Assembly: GCA_002402325.1 (NCBI GenBank)
Contig: DHFQ01000113.1
Coordinates: 6,219-16,106, forward strand
DNA length: 9,888 nucleotides
Source of the DNA: Candidatus Aminicenantes bacterium UBA4820
GTDB taxonomy: Bacteria; Acidobacteriota; UBA4820
Direction: 5' to 3'
The translations under genes and the position numbers were made by a program. Numbering within the stretch: the stretch's first letter is position 1; each line of letters opens with the position of its first letter. The notes under the pieces are model-generated. The model was not told where the DNA came from, did no database searches, and saw nothing but the letters and a program-made list of their open reading frames with translations. Of the stretch, positions 1 to 6,933 are shown one piece after another.

Positions 1-1618
1 CGGCGGTGGCTATTCCTTTTGCTACCGCCTCTTCAAGTATAGGAAGGGCAATTTCTGGCTTATTCAAATCAAGATAGTAACCAATCAGTGGATTTATCGC
101 CTCAATTGCATCGCTATCATATTTTATTGCTGTTTCAAACATTTTTGCCGCCTCTTCTTTTTTATCTTTTGTTAAAAGGGCAAAACCTTTTGAAACAAAA
201 GCAGGAACAAGAGCGGGAGAGATTTTTAGACATTCATCAAGATATTTTATTGCTTCATCAACTTTTCCTATATGTCTTAAGGAATCCCCAAGTGCAAAAA
301 GAAGTGAGGGATTAGAACCATCCTTTTTTAAAATTTCAAAGGCAAGATCAACTGCTTCTTGATGCTTGTTCTGAATTCTTAGATTTCCTAACTTATCTAT
401 TTCTAAAAAAATATCCATCATTGATTCAGGGTCTTTTAATTTTGCAGTATCAACATTTTTAGCGGGTGTTCCAGTTAAGTATCCGAGTGATGAAAATGAT
501 GCAAGGTCAAGACTGATTGATTCAAACCTGGGAACAAAATCTTTCAGTTTCAAACTCTCTTTTGGTGCTACTTTTGAAATATCCGTTGTCTCTTTTTTAT
601 CGTTTTGAAGGTCAAATAATTTTAAGTTATCTCCTTTAACCCACTTGTATTTTCCATCAGTTGCCCCAAAAAGGGGTTTCCATCTGTATTCATCGAGAGG
701 AAGCAAAGTAGAAAGTGGAACAACCCTTTCACCATCTTCATCAAGTGGCTTTCCATCAAGATTTTTAATTTCTACTCCGACAATTTTGTAAATTGTTGGT
801 GCAACATCAGCAAGAGTTCTGAATTTATCATTTGTTCCAGATTTAAAGTCTTTTCCCTTGACAATCAAAACAGTTGAAAGGGTTGATTGATAAAGAAGTA
901 ATCCGTGAGTAGATTCCTTATGTTCCATTAAACCTTCGCCGTGGTCGGAAACCACAAATACAATTGTATTTTCAGGGATGTATTCAAACACTTTCTTTAG
1001 ACTTTTGTCGAGATAGGTAACAGCATCATCATAGTTTCCTTGAATAGTTCCCGATGGAGTCTCTGGAGTAAGATAGGGTGAGTGGGTATCAAAATAGTGA
1101 AGCCAGAGAAAAAACGGTTTTTCTTTCTTTTCGCTCAAAAAAGATATTGCCCTGTTTGTTATCTGTTCAGCAAATCTCCTTTTTGTTACACCAAGGGCAT
1201 CATCATAAATCCTGAATCCTCTTGAAAGACCGAATTTTGACTTTAAGACATCCGCAGAAACATAAGCCCTCGTCTCATAACCTTTATCCCTTAAAACCTC
1301 CGCTATCGTTTTAACTTTAGGTGAGAGAACGCCAGCGCCATTGTCAAAAAGACCTGTTTTCTCCATAAAACATCCCGTCATTAAAATTGCATGCGAGGGC
1401 AAAGTCAGAGGGGTTTCGGTTATAGCGTGAATAAAAGTCAATGATTCCTTTGAAAATTTGTTTAGATTTGGTGTTAAGTTTCTTTTGTCGCCGTAAACTT
1501 CGATCCTGTCAGGTCTGAATGTATCAAGAGAAATTATTATTACATCTGGATTTTTATTTTGGCCAGATGAAAATAGAGAAATTATCAAAGTTAATAAAAT
1601 CATCAAAATTCGTTTCAT
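1..1618 (-). CDS. Sulfatase/alkaline phosphatase-fold protein with C-terminal TPRs (partial)
   Basis: The reading frame is open from the ATG at 1618 to the window edge, giving 539 residues without a stop; the 3' end is missing. Residues 1-20 look like a signal peptide (MKRILMILLTLIISLFSSG) with no lipobox Cys, so the protein is probably exported. Residues about 24-340 form a sulfatase-type domain: metal-binding Asp32 in SLDTFRPDR, nucleophile segment TPLTLPSHAILMTG (69-82), HYFDTHSPY (174-182), SDHGEG (224-229) and His238. The nucleophile position of the sulfatase C/S-x-P-S-R motif is Thr72 here (TLPSH), so formylglycine chemistry is unlikely. Phosphodiesterase, phosphatase or transferase activity fits better (inference). 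From about 402 onward four TPR-like helix pairs follow (for example DEAIKYLDECLKISPALVPA, 454-473), suggesting a protein-binding tail. The start overlaps the TonB-like stop as ATGA with a good ribosome binding site. Confidence 0.85.
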   Translation of the reverse strand, partial: MKRILMILLTLIISLFSSGQNKNPDVIIISLDTFRPDRIEVYGDKRNLTPNLNKFSKESLTFIHAITETPLTLPSHAILMTGCFMEKTGLFDNGAGVLSPKVKTIAEVLRDKGYETRAYVSADVLKSKFGLSRGFRIYDDALGVTKRRFAEQITNRAISFLSEKKEKPFFLWLHYFDTHSPYLTPETPSGTIQGNYDDAVTYLDKSLKKVFEYIPENTIVFVVSDHGEGLMEHKESTHGLLLYQSTLSTVLIVKGKDFKSGTNDKFRTLADVAPTIYKIVGVEIKNLDGKPLDEDGERVVPLSTLLPLDEYRWKPLFGATDGKYKWVKGDNLKLFDLQNDKKETTDISKVAPKESLKLKDFVPRFESISLDLASFSSLGYLTGTPAKNVDTAKLKDPESMMDIFLEIDKLGNLRIQNKHQEAVDLAFEILKKDGSNPSLLFALGDSLRHIGKVDEAIKYLDECLKISPALVPAFVSKGFALLTKDKKEEAAKMFETAIKYDSDAIEAINPLIGYYLDLNKPEIALPILEEAVAKGIATA

Positions 1619-2742
1619 TGTTGGTCGTCCTCCTCTTCTGACCACATATAGTAAAAGAATCTGAAAATACCTGAAATCCTATCTTTATCTACAAAAGAGG
1701 GCAGCGGTGGAAGAGGGTTTGAAGACTTCAAGGCATTGATTGCGGATTGATCATAAGAGGGAATTCTTGATGACCTTATTATCTCAATGTTCTCAATTGT
1801 CCCATTTTTCAATATCTCAAACTGGATGGCGACCCAACCTTTTTGCCTTAAAACTTCCTGAACACCGGGAATTCGCCAGTTGCTCTGAACTTTCTCCTGA
1901 ACAATTCTTGCGTAAGGTCCTAAATCCCATCCTGATGTTTCAAAGGATACCGCTCCTTCATTAAGCCTTGAAGCGTTTGTATTTCTAAAGCCTCCCTTTA
2001 AACTTTCAACATACATTTTCCCAATTTGTGAAGCTATCCCATTCTCCCCGGCGATTGCCCCATTTTGTTGCCCTTTATTTTTTTCTGCTGTGTCTCTTTG
2101 TTCATTCTGAGATTCTATCTTTTGTTCAAGAGTGCCATTTTCAAAACCCTTTGCATAAATTCCTTTCTCATCCTCTTTTTGGTCTATTCCCTTTGGTGTC
2201 TCCTTAGTTTTCTTTTGAGCCTCCTTTATAATCTTAGATGAAGGAGAATTTGCTTTTCCCTCAGATTCTCTTCCTTCACCTTGAGATGGATTCCCCTGCG
2301 ATGGAACCGCCCTTTGTCCCTGCCTGCCATAAATCGGAGGAATACGCATAGCAGTTGATGGCGGAGAGCCATATTCCCTTTCGGGTGAATTTCCTAAAGA
2401 GTAAGGATCCCACGACTCTCCTTTGCCACCATTCGGGCTTGAACCCAATCTGTCTTTGTCAGAAAGAGGGGCTTGAGGATGTGGCTTTAACATAGATTTC
2501 AAGGTTGGATCATCTTTTATATAGACAAATCTCATATTTTTTTTCTTAATTGCCTCTTCAAGTTTTTGAACCGCTTGATTTGACCTTTCAGGATGGAGAG
2601 GGGAACCAAGATAATGGGTTGTTCCTATGGAAATTATAATAATATGAAAAATTAGCGCGACCAAAAAGGAAAAGGCTGAAATACCATTATCCTTAAGATG
2701 GTGATACCTATTTTTAAAAAATTCTAAAAAAATGTCATCCAT
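1615..2742 (-). CDS. TonB-like energy transducer, TonB/TolA C-terminal domain
   Basis: The 375-residue protein has the TonB/TolA layout. A short cytoplasmic N-terminus (1-20) precedes one membrane helix (about 21-40, ISAFSFLVALIFHIIIISIG). A long low-complexity periplasmic linker (about 50-265) is rich in K, E, Q, G, S and N, and a C-terminal domain spans about 272-366. In that domain, LGPYARIVQEKVQSNWRIPG (274-293), GWVAIQFEILKNGTIENIEI (302-321) and SYDQSAINALKSSNPLPPLP (329-348) follow the TonB C-terminal family pattern. Such proteins reach across the periplasm, usually driven by ExbB/ExbD-type motors, which are not in this window. The linker is charged and glycine-rich instead of the Pro-Glu/Pro-Lys run of E. 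coli TonB, so a TolA-like or other envelope role is possible. The acidic tail EEEDDQQ is encoded by bases that also serve as the next gene's ribosome binding site. The start overlaps the serine hydrolase by 8 nt. Confidence 0.83.
   Translation of the reverse strand: MDDIFLEFFKNRYHHLKDNGISAFSFLVALIFHIIIISIGTTHYLGSPLHPERSNQAVQKLEEAIKKKNMRFVYIKDDPTLKSMLKPHPQAPLSDKDRLGSSPNGGKGESWDPYSLGNSPEREYGSPPSTAMRIPPIYGRQGQRAVPSQGNPSQGEGRESEGKANSPSSKIIKEAQKKTKETPKGIDQKEDEKGIYAKGFENGTLEQKIESQNEQRDTAEKNKGQQNGAIAGENGIASQIGKMYVESLKGGFRNTNASRLNEGAVSFETSGWDLGPYARIVQEKVQSNWRIPGVQEVLRQKGWVAIQFEILKNGTIENIEIIRSSRIPSYDQSAINALKSSNPLPPLPSFVDKDRISGIFRFFYYMWSEEEDDQQ
1629..1635 (-). promoter_or_regulatory. Ribosome binding site of the sulfatase-TPR gene
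   Basis: GAGGAGG on the minus strand lies 10 nt before the ATG at 1618 and inside the final codons of the TonB-like gene. It supports the ATG that overlaps the preceding TGA stop (ATGA). Confidence 0.7.
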
Positions 2743-3796
2743 TTAAAATCTTTCTACAAAATTGAATAAACTTAACCCTTTCATTAGAAAAAGGAACTTT
2801 TGGATGAATGGGATGAATCCTATTTGTCAGCATAATCAAAATTTCACCATCTTCACTTATTGATACAAAGGTTCCAGTAAATCCTTCATGGTACACACTT
2901 CCTTTTTTTAACTCTCTTGAAACGGGAGAGTCTTCGGATGCCATTTTAAATCCTGCGCTCCTTTTCTCCCCACTTCTTGCCCTGCCTCTTTCAAAACATA
3001 ATTTTAATACCTTTTTGTCAAGAAAAGAAGTGCCATTTAGAAAGAGTTTTGAAAGTTCATAACAACCTTTGAGATTTGCAAAAAGTCCTGCATTTCCAGC
3101 AACTCCACCCAAAAATCTTGCATTCCCATCTGAAACAATCCCCCACAACCCATCATCTGAAGCGCAGGGATATTTTTCACATCCTTCCTTCAATGCCATT
3201 TCTCTTTCATAATCTCCTTTTAGTTCAGAGCCTGCAATTTTTTCTTTTAAAGAGGAAGGTGGATTGAACATAGCATCTTTAATTATACCGGATGGATTTG
3301 CTATTAGTTTAAAAAAAAGGTTATTAAGAGAATCGTTAAGTGTTTCTTCAAGAATAAATCCTAAAAGAATGTATCCCGGACAGGAATAGATGGCTTCTTC
3401 TGCAACTTTTTTCCTTTCCATTTTATTTAAAAGAAAATCATAAACCTCTTCCTTTGAAGAAAATTTATAAAGTGGGTACCACGATGGAAAACCTGCTTCG
3501 TGTCTTAACAAATCAAGAGGTGTAAAGGGATTTTTCTTTTCTGAAAATGTTTTATTTATATCGAAAGTTCCATTCTGATAAGATTTTAAAGCAATTAAAG
3601 TCGTTGAGAAAACCTTTGTAAGAGAGGCTAAATCATACAAAGTATCGCTTTTTGTTTTAATTTTCTTTGGCTCAAGGAGAGAGTATCCTCCAAAAAATGA
3701 TCTCTTTATTTCTCCGTCTTTTGAAATTAAATAAGAGATAGAAGGGGTTTTAGTTAAAATAAAATCATCAAAGGAATTTAATTCTGCATTAGCCAT
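2735..3796 (-). CDS. Serine hydrolase, beta-lactamase/PBP-like family
   Basis: The protein is a 353-residue member of the class C beta-lactamase-like serine hydrolase family, which includes penicillin-binding proteins, peptidases and esterases. Ser58-Leu-Thr-Lys61 in DLASLTK is the SxxK catalytic motif. LLRHEAGFPSWYP (97-109) matches the family's conserved H-x-x-G-(L/F) segment. YSCPGYILLG (137-146) occupies the place of the usual YxN motif, with Cys139 instead of Asn. HEGFTGT (303-309) stands for the KTG-like motif. IMLTNRIHP (321-329) is a typical C-terminal strand. There is no signal peptide, so unless a start is missed it works in the cytoplasm, possibly on cell-wall turnover products or an ester; the substrate is unknown. 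Its ATG lies inside the upstream gene (19 nt overlap) without a recognisable ribosome binding site, and its end overlaps the next gene by 8 nt, so translation is probably coupled. Confidence 0.85.
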   Translation of the reverse strand: MANAELNSFDDFILTKTPSISYLISKDGEIKRSFFGGYSLLEPKKIKTKSDTLYDLASLTKVFSTTLIALKSYQNGTFDINKTFSEKKNPFTPLDLLRHEAGFPSWYPLYKFSSKEEVYDFLLNKMERKKVAEEAIYSCPGYILLGFILEETLNDSLNNLFFKLIANPSGIIKDAMFNPPSSLKEKIAGSELKGDYEREMALKEGCEKYPCASDDGLWGIVSDGNARFLGGVAGNAGLFANLKGCYELSKLFLNGTSFLDKKVLKLCFERGRARSGEKRSAGFKMASEDSPVSRELKKGSVYHEGFTGTFVSISEDGEILIMLTNRIHPIHPKVPFSNERVKFIQFCRKILNG

Positions 3797-4719
3797 CTTT
3801 TGTGAATTTTATCAACAATTGTTGAGGCAATTCTTACAGATTCTCTTCCCATTTCACCGCTGACTTTGGGCGATTCTTTTCCCTCAACAACCTTTAAAAA
3901 ATGCTCAAGTTCTATTCTCAAAGGTTCTTTTTTTTCTATGTTAAAATCAACCTTCTTTATTTCTTTTTTTCCATCACAAGAAGTTTCAATCCTGTAAGAC
4001 TCTATGCTCTGCTCTCCATAATCAACTGAAAAATATGAATTCTTCTCAAAAATGCGGAGTTTTCTAACCTTTTCTCTTGAAATTCTGCTTGATGTTAAAT
4101 TCGCAACGCATCCACCTTTAAATAAAAGCCTTGCATTTGCAATGTCAATATGTTGAGAAAGGACATTGACTCCAATAGCATCAACATCTTCAATCTCTTT
4201 TTTTACAAGTGATAGAGCAATTTCAATGTCGTGAATCATAAGATCATAGACTACATCAACATCCAGAGACCTTCCCGTAAAAACGCCAAGCCTATGAACT
4301 TCAAGGAAGCCTGGATTTGAAACAGAATTTAAAACAGATTCAACAGCGGGGTTGAAATGTTCAATATGGCCAACAAGAAGTTTTCCTTCTCTTTTGTTCC
4401 AACTTTCAAGAATTTCATCGCACTCCTTTAAAGATGCAGACATTGGTTTTTCACAGAGGACAGAGATTCCTTTTTCAAGGAAATATTTTGAAACCTCAAG
4501 ATGTAAAGAGGTTGGAACGGATACCACAACGGCATCAACTTCTTTTAAATCTTTATAATCGGATAGAAACGATGTGTTATATTTTGACGCTATTTCCTTT
4601 GCTCGTTCAACGTTTTTATCCACTACTGCCACCAGATTTGAGTTAGCAAGAGAAGATAAAATTCTTGCATGGTGCTGGCCCAAAGAACCCACTCCAATAA
4701 CAGCAGTTTTTAATGCCAT
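3778..4719 (-). CDS. Gfo/Idh/MocA oxidoreductase, GnnA-like
   Basis: This is an NAD(P)-dependent sugar oxidoreductase of the Gfo/Idh/MocA family, 313 residues, cytoplasmic. The Rossmann nucleotide-binding motif GVGSLGQHHARIL is at 9-21, and Asp34 follows at the end of the second strand (VAVVDKN). The family EKP motif is at 90-92, with Lys91 the expected catalytic lysine. GHIEHFNPAV (117-126) and D159-xxx-H163-D164 belong to the C-terminal sugar-binding domain. Homologues directly after lpxA include GnnA of Acidithiobacillus and Leptospira, which oxidises UDP-GlcNAc at C3 so that the aminotransferase GnnB can make UDP-GlcNAc3N for amide-linked lipid A. That role is inferred here from family and position. 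No GnnB lies in the window, and similar genes of unproven function occur in other lpx clusters. The gene starts 1 nt after lpxA; GGGGG 13 nt upstream is a distant ribosome binding site. Confidence 0.88.
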   Translation of the reverse strand: MALKTAVIGVGSLGQHHARILSSLANSNLVAVVDKNVERAKEIASKYNTSFLSDYKDLKEVDAVVVSVPTSLHLEVSKYFLEKGISVLCEKPMSASLKECDEILESWNKREGKLLVGHIEHFNPAVESVLNSVSNPGFLEVHRLGVFTGRSLDVDVVYDLMIHDIEIALSLVKKEIEDVDAIGVNVLSQHIDIANARLLFKGGCVANLTSSRISREKVRKLRIFEKNSYFSVDYGEQSIESYRIETSCDGKKEIKKVDFNIEKKEPLRIELEHFLKVVEGKESPKVSGEMGRESVRIASTIVDKIHKRWLMQN

Positions 4720-4720
4720 T

Positions 4721-5500
4721 TTATCTTTGTATCCCCCTTTTTGATTCTTTGATGAATCTTATTAAGTATGCAACTTCTTTAAAATTGCCATATTTTTCTT
4801 CTGCAAACGGGAGTGCCTCTGAAAGCAGCATCTTTGAATTAAAAAGTATCCTGTATGCAGATTTTAAAGCCTTAATAACCTCTTCTGGAAAGCCCCTTCT
4901 TTGAAGTCCAATCGTGTTTATGCCAAAGATTTTCCCTTCTCCTCTTGCACCAACCGTTTTCACATAGGGAAGCACATCCCTCGTAAGAATTGATCCTCCG
5001 CCAATGAAAGCGTGTTCCCCAACAGTGCAAAATTGGTGAATTGCAGTAAGCGCACCAATCGTCGAAAATGAACCAACTTTTATATGACCCGCGAGTGTGG
5101 CGTTATTGGCAAAAATAATGTTGTCTCCAACCTGACAGTCATGGGCTATGTGGCTATATGCCATAAAGAGAGAACCGTTTCCAATTCTTGTTACCCAATT
5201 TTCTTTGGTTGATGCCCTGTTGACGGTTACGAATTCTCTAAAGACATTATTGTCTCCTATTACTAACTCTGTATCCTCACCTTTGTATCCTATATCTTGA
5301 GGAGGACCACCAATTGCTGAGTGGGAAAGAAAAACATTATTATCGCCAATAGTTGTCTTTCCAGAGATAAAGCAAAATGGACCTATCTTACAATTTTTGC
5401 CGATCTTTACCTTAGCGCCAATATAAGAAAGAGGAGAAATCTCACATCCTTCTCCAATTGTGGCACCATCTTCAACAAAAGAGCAATTATTCTTAATCAT
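4721..5500 (-). CDS. lpxA: LpxA, UDP-N-acetylglucosamine (or GlcNAc3N) acyltransferase
   Basis: LpxA performs the first acylation of lipid A, moving a 3-hydroxyacyl chain from ACP to position 3 of a UDP-GlcNAc-type sugar. The 259 residues match the family (E. coli 262). Residues about 1-185 are hexapeptide repeats forming a left-handed beta-helix, and about 190-259 form the helical C-terminal domain. SHIAHDCQVG (116-125) contains His117 and His120, equivalent to E. coli His122 and catalytic His125. GGPPQDIGYKGE (64-75) and AIHQF (153-157) are further LpxA signatures. By the constant offset from these histidines, E. coli chain-length residue Gly173 corresponds to Gly168 here, which favours a long 3-hydroxyacyl chain (inference). 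The start overlaps the fabZ stop (ATGA), with no good ribosome binding site. The neighbouring GnnA-like gene leaves open whether the sugar carries a 3-amino group. Confidence 0.97.
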   Translation of the reverse strand: MIKNNCSFVEDGATIGEGCEISPLSYIGAKVKIGKNCKIGPFCFISGKTTIGDNNVFLSHSAIGGPPQDIGYKGEDTELVIGDNNVFREFVTVNRASTKENWVTRIGNGSLFMAYSHIAHDCQVGDNIIFANNATLAGHIKVGSFSTIGALTAIHQFCTVGEHAFIGGGSILTRDVLPYVKTVGARGEGKIFGINTIGLQRRGFPEEVIKALKSAYRILFNSKMLLSEALPFAEEKYGNFKEVAYLIRFIKESKRGIQR

Positions 5501-5934
5501 TTTTTTCTATCCACAAGAACAGACATTACCGTTGCTTCACAAACAATTTCATCTCCGACATAAGCCGTTCCCTTCAACTTTCCTATTGTTGCCTTTACTT
5601 TTAAAACCTCTACTTCAAATCTCAAAACATCACCTGGACCTACAGGCTTTCTGAATCTTACCTCATCAATTCCAGCAAAGAGGGCAAGTTTATTTTCTTT
5701 ATTTTCAATGTTTTTTAAAAGAAGTATTGCTCCAACCTGAGCCATCGCTTCAAGTATTAAAACGCCAGGCATTACAGGCTTACCAGGGAAATGTCCTTGA
5801 AAGAACGGTTCGTTAATTGTAACATTTTTAATTCCTACAATCCTCTTTCCCTCTTCCATCTCAAGGATTTTATCAACAAGAAGAAATGGGAAGCGGTGTG
5901 GAAGAATTGAAAGGATTTCATCAATCTCTATCAT
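5497..5934 (-). CDS. fabZ: FabZ, 3-hydroxyacyl-ACP dehydratase
   Basis: FabZ dehydrates 3-hydroxyacyl-ACP to trans-2-enoyl-ACP in type II fatty acid synthesis. It competes with LpxA and LpxD for 3-hydroxyacyl-ACP, the usual explanation for its place between them. The protein has 145 residues, a single hot-dog domain of standard size. The N-terminal LPHRFPFLLVDKI (11-23) and the active-site segment GHFPGKPVMPGVLILEAMAQ (47-66) are textbook FabZ. His48 and Glu62 are the expected catalytic pair. Glu rather than the Asp found at this position in FabA supports FabZ over FabA. The ATG at 5934 lies inside the lpxD coding end, preceded by a good AAGGAGA ribosome binding site. The stop overlaps the lpxA start as ATGA. 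Confidence 0.97.
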   Translation of the reverse strand: MIEIDEILSILPHRFPFLLVDKILEMEEGKRIVGIKNVTINEPFFQGHFPGKPVMPGVLILEAMAQVGAILLLKNIENKENKLALFAGIDEVRFRKPVGPGDVLRFEVEVLKVKATIGKLKGTAYVGDEIVCEATVMSVLVDRKK

Positions 5935-6931
5935 CTTTTATCTCCTTAATTTTCTTTAAAGTTTCATACAGTTTATCAATCCTTCTCAAAATTGCCTGCT
6001 CTTTAAGATATTTTTTGTGATCCTGGGCCGGTATCCCCGTGTAATGAGATTTATAGGGAACATCTTTTGTAACCGCAGATTTTGCACCAATTATAGAGAA
6101 ACTCCCTATTTTTATGTGTCCGACAGACCCGCTCTGTCCTGACATTATTACACCATCCCCAAGTTGTGTTGAGCCACTTATTCCAGATTGGGCAATAATC
6201 ACGCAGTTCTTTCCCAGGGTGACATTGTGGGCAATCTGACAAAGGTTGTCTATTTTGCTTCCAGCCCCTAATATCGTTTTTTCAAGAGAGCCCCTGTCAA
6301 CAGTTGTGTTTGCCCCTATTTCAACATCATCTTCTATTAAAACAGAACCAACCTGAGGAACCTTTCTAATTTTTCCTTCATCTTCAGCGTAACCAAATCC
6401 GTCAGAACCAACTACTACGCCAGAATGAAGGATTACTCTTTTAGAAAGTTCAACATTGTCATAAAGGACAACCCGTGGGTAAAGGTGGCAATTTTCTCCT
6501 ATTATGCAGTTATCCCCAATTACGCAATGGGGTTCAATCACTACACCTTCTTTAACCACACAATTTCTCCCCATTACAACATAGGCACCGATATGGCAAT
6601 TTTCCTCAATCTTTGAGGATTTATCAACGATTGCAGTCCTGTCAATTCCCTTCAAAAATTCCTTTTCTTTGTAAAAAACCCGAAGGAGTTTAGCCCATGC
6701 TGAATAGGGATTTTTGTGAATGAGTAAAATTTTGCCCTCAAAGTTTTCTTTTGAATTTGTAAGAATGGCAAGTGCCTCACTTTTAATCGCCTGCTCTTTA
6801 TATTTTGGATTGGTTAAAAAAGTTAAAGAATTACAATCGGCACTATGAAGTGGGGAAAGTTTTTTAACTTCTTTTTCCCCATCTCCAACTAGTTCCGCCC
6901 CGACAAGTTCTGCAATCTCTCTAAGCCTCAT
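5921..6931 (-). CDS. lpxD: LpxD, UDP-3-O-acylglucosamine N-acyltransferase
   Basis: LpxD transfers a 3-hydroxyacyl chain from acyl carrier protein to the 2-amino group of UDP-3-O-acylglucosamine, the third step of lipid A synthesis, in the cytoplasm. The 336-residue length is normal. Residues 1-95 form the N-terminal uridine-binding domain (MRLREIAELVGAELVGDG, SLTFLTNPKY). Residues about 98-300 are left-handed beta-helix hexapeptide repeats with I/V at every sixth position, followed by a C-terminal helix (305-336). The family motifs GSDGFGYA (175-182), NTTVDRG (208-214) and QIAHNV (232-237) are present; His235 is the expected catalytic base. The gene starts 2 nt after the skp stop with a poor ribosome binding site, which suggests translational coupling. 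Its last 14 nt overlap fabZ. The motifs distinguish it from LpxA and other hexapeptide transferases. Confidence 0.97.
   Translation of the reverse strand: MRLREIAELVGAELVGDGEKEVKKLSPLHSADCNSLTFLTNPKYKEQAIKSEALAILTNSKENFEGKILLIHKNPYSAWAKLLRVFYKEKEFLKGIDRTAIVDKSSKIEENCHIGAYVVMGRNCVVKEGVVIEPHCVIGDNCIIGENCHLYPRVVLYDNVELSKRVILHSGVVVGSDGFGYAEDEGKIRKVPQVGSVLIEDDVEIGANTTVDRGSLEKTILGAGSKIDNLCQIAHNVTLGKNCVIIAQSGISGSTQLGDGVIMSGQSGSVGHIKIGSFSIIGAKSAVTKDVPYKSHYTGIPAQDHKKYLKEQAILRRIDKLYETLKKIKEIKDDRD
5941..5947 (-). promoter_or_regulatory. Ribosome binding site of fabZ inside the lpxD coding end
   Basis: AAGGAGA on the minus strand sits 6 nt before the fabZ ATG at 5934 and is part of the lpxD codons for its KEIKD tail. 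It fixes the fabZ start and the 14 nt lpxD/fabZ overlap. Confidence 0.75.
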
Positions 6932-6933
6932 AC

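Noticed and set aside
88..315. Plus-strand open frame of 75 codons with Leu/Gln-rich translation
   Set aside because: It lies antisense to the TPR part of the sulfatase-fold gene, whose frame is open and family-like; the translation is a low-complexity shadow with no recognisable domain.
4352..4904. Overlapping plus-strand open frames of 60-70 codons
   Set aside because: They are antisense to the oxidoreductase and lpxA, which have clear catalytic motifs; they overlap one another and show no ribosome binding sites or domain signatures.
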